Shown in pieces: positions 60,030 through 64,000 of a DNA stretch of 64,000 bases (within the stretch, counting starts at the first letter, position 1; each line of letters starts with the position of its first letter). Origin of the DNA: an uncultured Opitutia bacterium. Lineage in GTDB: Bacteria > Verrucomicrobiota > Verrucomicrobiia > Opitutales > Opitutaceae. The DNA lies in NCBI GenBank assembly GCA_903855985.1, contig CAIOAO010000103.1, forward strand, positions 47,967-111,966. The letters run 5' to 3'. The translations under genes were made by a program, and so were the position numbers. Under the pieces are notes generated by a model. That model had not been told where the DNA came from. It did not search any database and saw only the letters and a program-made list of their open reading frames with translations.

Positions 60030-62039
60030 ATGATTACGCACCGACCCACCCCGTTCCGCGCGTTGCTTGCCACCGCGCTCCTCGCCCTCGCCCCGCTGGT
60101 CCTGCACGCCGCCCCGCCCCCCTTGATTCCGCTGGATGTGCTGTTCGCCGACTCGCAGATGCGCTCGGTCCAGCTGTCCCCCGATGGCTCGCACCTGGCC
60201 TTCCTGACGACCCTCGGCACCGGCAAGATCGGCATCGCGCTGATGGATCTCCAGTCCGGCAAGATCGAGCCGCTCGTCGCCGCCAAGGACGAGAACATCA
60301 AGTTCTACGTGTGGAAGGGCAACGACCGCATCGTTTACGGCGGCGACCTGGGCGGCAATGAGTCCAACGCCCTCCGGGCCATCACCCTTTCCAAGCGCAA
60401 GGCGGTTGAGCTGGCCAATTCCCACCAGGAGGGAATCGATGACAACGCCGACACTGCCAGAATCATCGATAGCTTGAAGTACGACAACCAGCACGTGCTG
60501 ATCATCGGCCGCAAGGGCGTCGGCACGTGGACCGGCGGCGTGTATCTGCTCGATGTCCAGTATGGCGACCGCGCCAAGGCGCCGGGCGCCGATGTCGAGG
60601 GGGCCTTCGGCTTGATGGCCGACAACACCGGCCTCATCCGCTGCCTCGACCGCCTCCAGGAAAAGACCGTCAACCATTATGTCCGCACCAACCTGAAGTC
60701 GGACTTCACCAAGGTCGCGTCGACCCCCGCCGAAATCTCCATCCTCGCCCCGAGCTGGCAGCCGTTGCTCTTCGGCGCGGACAACCAGACCCTCTACGTC
60801 GTCACCCGCGAACTGGGCCATCCCGACCGCCTGCGCGCCTACGACGTGGCGACCCGGTCGTTTCTCCCCGGTCTCGATTACCCGTTTGAAGGTGAACTTG
60901 ATAGCCTCGTGATGTCATGGGATCGCTCCAAGCTGCTGGGCGTTTACACCACGACCGAAAAGCGGAAGGTGCACTGGTTCGACGCCGGCCGCGCCGCGTT
61001 GCAGGCGAAAATCGACGGCGCCCTCCCCAGCACGTTCAATTTCATCAACAGCTCCTCCGCCGATGACCAGGTGCACATCATCGTGAGCACCTCCGACCGC
61101 CAGACCCCGGTCTATTACATCCTCAACCTGCAGAATCCCGCCAAGGGCCGGCCCGCGATCATGATGCTGGGCTCCGCGAATCCCAATCTGCACGCCGAGG
61201 ACCTGCGGCCGCAGATGCCGATCAGCTACCAGGCCCGCGACGGCCTGACCATCCATGGCTATCTCACCCTGCCCGCGGGCGCCGAGGGCAAGCGCGTCCC
61301 GCTCATCGTGCATCCGCACGGCGGCCCCTACGGCATTCGCGACGAGTGGGGCTTTGACCCCGAAGTCCAGATGTACGCCAACCGGGGCTATGCCGTGCTG
61401 CAGCCCAACTACCGCGGTTCCAGCGGCTACGGTACCGAATTCCTCCTTGCCGGGCGCCGTGAATGGGGCGGGAAGATGCAGGATGACCTCACCGACGGCG
61501 TGAAATGGGCCATCGCCCAAGGCTACGCCGACCCCGAACGCGTCGCCATCTCGGGCGCCAGCTACGGCGGCTATGCCGCCCTCGCCGGTATCACCTATAC
61601 TCCCGAACTCTATCGCTGTGCGGTCAATTATGTCGGCGCCTCCGACCTCACCATCATCACCAGCCACGCCCGCATTCCGGGAAGCGAGCGTCTCTTCCAG
61701 AAAAACTGGATCGGGGACGATCCCACGTACCTGCACGACCGGTCGCCGGTCAACTTCGTCCAGAACATCCGCGTGCCCACGCTGCACGCCTACGGCGAAA
61801 ACGACCCGCGCGTGGACATTGACCACTGGAAACGCCTGAAGGCCGAGCTCGACCGGTACAACAAGCCCTACGAGTTCGTCCGCGAGGGCAACGAGGGCCA
61901 CGGTTTCGGCAACGAGAACGCCCGCGTGCGCTTCTACCGCCAGGTCGAGGACTTCCTCGCCCGCAACCTCACCCGCAACGGCAAGGTCAATGTCGGCCCC
62001 AGCGAGGTCATCGACCTCCCGGCCAAGGGCACGAACTGA
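60030..62039 (+). CDS. S9-family prolyl oligopeptidase-like peptidase
   Basis: 669 residues from ATG 60030, which yields a signal peptide (cleavage near LHAAP). Residues about 30-400 form a beta-propeller-type region (SPDGSHLAFLT, YGGDLGGNE). The alpha/beta-hydrolase domain has LIVHPHGGPYG (oxyanion loop), GAS(Y)GG nucleophile Ser near residue 511, the Asp in GENDPRVD near 591 and the His in GNEGHGF near 625. It trims oligopeptides in the periplasm or outside the cell. It is divergent from the GntR gene and followed by a strong terminator. Confidence 0.92.
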   Translation: MITHRPTPFRALLATALLALAPLVLHAAPPPLIPLDVLFADSQMRSVQLSPDGSHLAFLTTLGTGKIGIALMDLQSGKIEPLVAAKDENIKFYVWKGNDRIVYGGDLGGNESNALRAITLSKRKAVELANSHQEGIDDNADTARIIDSLKYDNQHVLIIGRKGVGTWTGGVYLLDVQYGDRAKAPGADVEGAFGLMADNTGLIRCLDRLQEKTVNHYVRTNLKSDFTKVASTPAEISILAPSWQPLLFGADNQTLYVVTRELGHPDRLRAYDVATRSFLPGLDYPFEGELDSLVMSWDRSKLLGVYTTTEKRKVHWFDAGRAALQAKIDGALPSTFNFINSSSADDQVHIIVSTSDRQTPVYYILNLQNPAKGRPAIMMLGSANPNLHAEDLRPQMPISYQARDGLTIHGYLTLPAGAEGKRVPLIVHPHGGPYGIRDEWGFDPEVQMYANRGYAVLQPNYRGSSGYGTEFLLAGRREWGGKMQDDLTDGVKWAIAQGYADPERVAISGASYGGYAALAGITYTPELYRCAVNYVGASDLTIITSHARIPGSERLFQKNWIGDDPTYLHDRSPVNFVQNIRVPTLHAYGENDPRVDIDHWKRLKAELDRYNKPYEFVREGNEGHGFGNENARVRFYRQVEDFLARNLTRNGKVNVGPSEVIDLPAKGTN

Positions 62040-62064
62040 GCCCGGCCGGCCGGCTCCACTCCCT

Positions 62065-62096
62065 GACCGCCCCATTTTTGGGGCGGTCTTTTTTTT
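62065..62096 (+). terminator. Rho-independent terminator upstream of pyrR
   Basis: GACCGCCCCA (62065-62074), a TTTT loop and TGGGGCGGTC (62079-62088) form a perfect 10-bp stem followed by eight T residues. It lies 26 bp after the peptidase stop and 42 bp before the likely pyrR start. Confidence 0.92.
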
Positions 62097-62137
62097 ACCC
62101 TTCCCCTTTGGCTCCCTCCTCTTCAGAACCGGTTCTC

Positions 62138-62692
62138 GTGGCCACGCCAAAGACCATTGGTTCCGGGGAAATCCACGCTGCGATTGAGCGGCTGGCCGCG
62201 GCCATTTCCGCCCGCCACGCGGGGGAAAAAAGCCTCCTGCTCCTCGGCATCGCCAACGGCGGCGTCACCCTGGCCAAGCGGTTAGCCCTGAGCCTGTCGA
62301 AGGGCTGGCCCAAGCTGTCCGTCTCCGTCGGCACGCTCGATATCTCCTTCCACCGCGACGACATCGGCCGCCACCCCATTCCGAAGGAGTTCGCCCCCAC
62401 CCACATCCCCGCCGATGTCCACGGCGCGATGGTCATCCTCGTGGATGACGTGTTGTTCTCCGGCCGCACCGTGAAGGCCGCCCTCGACGAGCTTTTCGAC
62501 CACGGCCGGCCCACCAAGGTCGAACTCGCCGTCCTCGTGGACCGCGGCGGCCGGCTCCTGCCCGTGGCCGCCGACTTCACCGGCCTGACCGTGAAGGCGG
62601 GCCCCGATGAAAAGGTCGTCGTCATGCTTGATCCCAAGAACCCGAAGCAAGACGCTGTGAGCGTGCTGCCCAATCGAAAATCGAAATTCTAA
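62138..62692 (+). CDS. pyrR: PyrR pyrimidine operon regulator/uracil phosphoribosyltransferase, with repeat insert
   Basis: 184 residues from GTG 62138 (TTG 62108 is possible; a start inside the terminator is unlikely). The PRPP-binding motif VILVDDVLFSGRT (about 99-111), LDISFHRDDIG, RPTKVELAVLVDRGGRLLPV and DEKVVVMLD are PyrR-specific. Near residues 50-57 ALSLSKG is encoded by a palindromic dispersed repeat (62285-62305), and the last residues NRKSKF come from an AATCGAAA repeat. It precedes pyrB and pyrC, so it probably regulates pyrimidine synthesis. Confidence 0.9.
   Translation: MATPKTIGSGEIHAAIERLAAAISARHAGEKSLLLLGIANGGVTLAKRLALSLSKGWPKLSVSVGTLDISFHRDDIGRHPIPKEFAPTHIPADVHGAMVILVDDVLFSGRTVKAALDELFDHGRPTKVELAVLVDRGGRLLPVAADFTGLTVKAGPDEKVVVMLDPKNPKQDAVSVLPNRKSKF
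62285..62305. repeat. CCCTGAGCCTGTCGAAGGG-type palindromic repeat inside pyrR
   Basis: GCCCT at 62285 and AGGGC at 62301 flank GAGCCTGTCGA. This sequence is a common dispersed repeat of many bacterial genomes; read in frame it gives SLSKG-type peptides. Confidence 0.75.
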
Positions 62693-62705
62693 AATCGGAA
62701 ATCCC
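62671..62705. repeat. AATCGAAA-type repeat at the pyrR 3' end
   Basis: CAATCGAAAATCGAAATTCT followed by AAAATCGGAAAT spans the last six codons, the stop and the pyrR-pyrB gap. It is the same family as the insert in ybeY. Confidence 0.75.
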
Positions 62706-62708
62706 CTA

Positions 62709-63662
62709 ATGCCCTGGACGCGCCAGCACCTGCTCACCCTGGAGGAACTCTCCCTCGCCGAGATCGAACAGATCCACGCCACTGCCGTCGCCTTCAAGCG
62801 CACGCTCGGGCGCAGCGTGAAAAAGGTCCCCGCCCTCCGCGGCAAGACCATCGTCAACCTCTTCCTCGAGCCCAGCACCCGCACCCGCATGGCCTTCGAC
62901 ATGGCCGCCAAGCGCCTCAGCGCGGACGTCATCTCCCTCGACGGCTCGTCCTCCAGCACGACCAAGGGGGAGACCCTCCGCGACACCGTGCAGAACATCC
63001 AGGCGCTGCAGGCCGACATGATTGTCATCCGCCACGCCGCCGCCGGCTCGCCGCTCTACCTCTCCAAAATCCTCCACATCCCGGTCATCAACGCCGGCGA
63101 CGGCGCGCATGAGCATCCCACGCAGGGCCTCCTCGACACGTTCACGATGAAGGAGCACCTCGGGACACTGAAGGGCCGCAAGGTCGTCATCCTTGGCGAC
63201 ATCCTCTTCAGCCGCGTCGCCCGCTCCAACATCCACGCCCTCACCAAGATGGGCGCCGCTGTCACCCTCGTCGGCCCGTCCACCCTCGTGCCGCACTGGT
63301 TCACCGACCTCGGCGTGAAGGTGTCCCACGACCTCAAGTCCGCCCTCGCCGACGCCGAGGTCGTCATGCTGCTCCGCATCCAGCACGAGCGCCAGGCCAG
63401 CGGGCATTTCCCCTCGCTGGGCGAATACACCAGCATGTTCGGCCTCAACAAGACCCGCGCCTCGTGGCTCAACCCCAAGGCCATCATCATGCACCCCGGC
63501 CCGATCAACCGCGGCGTCGAGATCGACAGCGAACTCGCCGACGGCGAGCGCAGCGTGATCCTCGAGCAGGTGACCAACGGCATCGCGATCCGCATGGCCG
63601 TGCTCTACCTCTGCTCCGGCGGCCAGCCCGAAAACGTCTACTCCGGCGCCGACCCGCGCTAA
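62709..63662 (+). CDS. pyrB: Aspartate carbamoyltransferase catalytic subunit
   Basis: 317 residues. It condenses carbamoyl phosphate with aspartate. The carbamoyl-phosphate motif [11 protein letters not shown] (about 54-64), [17 protein letters not shown] (80s loop with catalytic Ser and Lys), [24 protein letters not shown] and [10 protein letters not shown], and [11 protein letters not shown] at the end are all canonical. No PyrI is adjacent. It starts 16 bp after pyrR. Confidence 0.97.
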   Translation: MPWTRQHLLTLEELSLAEIEQIHATAVAFKRTLGRSVKKVPALRGKTIVNLFLEPSTRTRMAFDMAAKRLSADVISLDGSSSSTTKGETLRDTVQNIQALQADMIVIRHAAAGSPLYLSKILHIPVINAGDGAHEHPTQGLLDTFTMKEHLGTLKGRKVVILGDILFSRVARSNIHALTKMGAAVTLVGPSTLVPHWFTDLGVKVSHDLKSALADAEVVMLLRIQHERQASGHFPSLGEYTSMFGLNKTRASWLNPKAIIMHPGPINRGVEIDSELADGERSVILEQVTNGIAIRMAVLYLCSGGQPENVYSGADPR

Positions 63663-63673
63663 TCCCCTTCCCG

Positions 63674-64000
63674 ATGTCCTCCCTCTGGATCCGCTCCGCC
63701 CGCGTCATCGACCCCGCCGCCAAGCGCAATGGCGTGGGTGACCTCTTTGTCACCGACGGCCGGCTCGTTCCCTCCCTCTCCGCCGCGGCGAAAAAGACGG
63801 CGACCATCATCGACGCCAAGGGCCTCGTCGCCTGCCCCGGCCTCGTCGACATCCACGTCCATTTCCGCGAGCCCGGCCAGACGCACAAGGAAACCATCGG
63901 CACCGGCTCCCGCGCCGCCGCCGCCGGCGGTTTCACCACCGTCGTCTGCATGCCCAACACCGCGCCCGTCGCGGACAACGCCGGCACCATCCAGTTCATC
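63674..64000 (+). CDS. pyrC: Dihydroorotase, 3' end outside window
   Basis: 109 codons are visible from ATG 63674, open to the end of the window. [14 protein letters not shown] holds the metal-binding HxH (H61, H63), and [14 protein letters not shown] is the class-I (PyrC/PyrX-type) dihydroorotase pattern. It lies 11 bp after pyrB, completing pyrR-pyrB-pyrC. Whether it is an active enzyme or the inactive PyrX type cannot be judged without the rest. Confidence 0.92.
   Translation, partial: MSSLWIRSARVIDPAAKRNGVGDLFVTDGRLVPSLSAAAKKTATIIDAKGLVACPGLVDIHVHFREPGQTHKETIGTGSRAAAAGGFTTVVCMPNTAPVADNAGTIQFI

Noticed and set aside
62078..62137. PyrR start at 62078
   Set aside because: It would begin inside the terminator hairpin and adds unlike residues; GTG 62138 (or TTG 62108) is better.
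1..64000. CRISPR array, prophage, transposase or rRNA genes
   Set aside because: No regularly spaced identical repeats with unique spacers, no integrase, transposase or phage structural gene and no rRNA sequence was seen.

Overview
The window is GC-rich, gene-dense chromosomal DNA from a Gram-negative bacterium: it encodes a Kdo transferase, a TolC-type channel, a beta-barrel porin and S9 peptidases with signal peptides. Heparinase-like proteins, a uroporphyrinogen-decarboxylase-family enzyme, PhoH/HD-phosphohydrolase/YbeY clustering, frequent ATGA start/stop overlaps and few Shine-Dalgarno sequences fit Verrucomicrobiota, probably an Opitutaceae-like lineage. That placement is an inference from gene content. 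About 52 protein genes and one tRNA-His are supported; the first and last genes run off the window.

Layout. 1-7.1 kb: a carbohydrate block with two paralogous heparinase II/III-like proteins flanking a secreted hypothetical protein and a family-1 solute-binding protein. 7.1-18.4 kb: housekeeping genes (thymidine phosphorylase, argS, YihY/BrkB, PpiD/SurA-like chaperone, TolC-like channel, miaA, a lipid-kinase family gene). 18.4-24.4 kb: a REC-GGDEF protein, an epimerase, an orphan trpA, an endo/exonuclease-phosphatase, tRNA-His, a URO-D-family enzyme and a YdcF protein. 24.5-34.7 kb: a complete phosphate locus, with DUF47 plus PiT transporter facing a long minus-strand series porin-pstS-pstC-pstA-pstB-phoU-phoB-phoR. 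34.9-40.3 kb: CLC channel, PTS EIIA and a SNF2 helicase. 40.5-44.5 kb: four translationally coupled membrane-lipid genes (GT4 glycosyltransferase, MGDG-synthase-like transferase, diacylglycerol-kinase family, PlcP/LpxH-like phosphoesterase). 44.6-56.9 kb: kdtA, fabF-tetR, HIT, phoH, PgpH-like HD protein, ybeY, DUF502, RecO-like and a nuclease-helicase fusion. 56.9-64 kb: a YtrA-type GntR/ABC operon, an S9 peptidase and pyrR-pyrB-pyrC.

The most interesting biology is phosphate control. Two promoters, one before the porin-pst-pho series and one before the lipid cassette 5.7 kb away, share 11-bp-spaced GTCAC-like repeats with the same 37-bp distance to a -10-like hexamer. They look like PhoB boxes and suggest that phosphate starvation induces phosphate scavenging together with replacement of phospholipids by glycolipids.

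The second theme is a dense set of short, comparatively AT-rich, internally repetitive, mostly inverted-repeat elements of several unrelated families in intergenic gaps (4.6, 21.1, 24.4, 26.3, 37.3 nested, 44.5, 48.1, 48.8, 52.3 and 54.35 kb). Related sequences also sit in frame inside ybeY, the helicase gene and pyrR, where they encode extra peptide segments.
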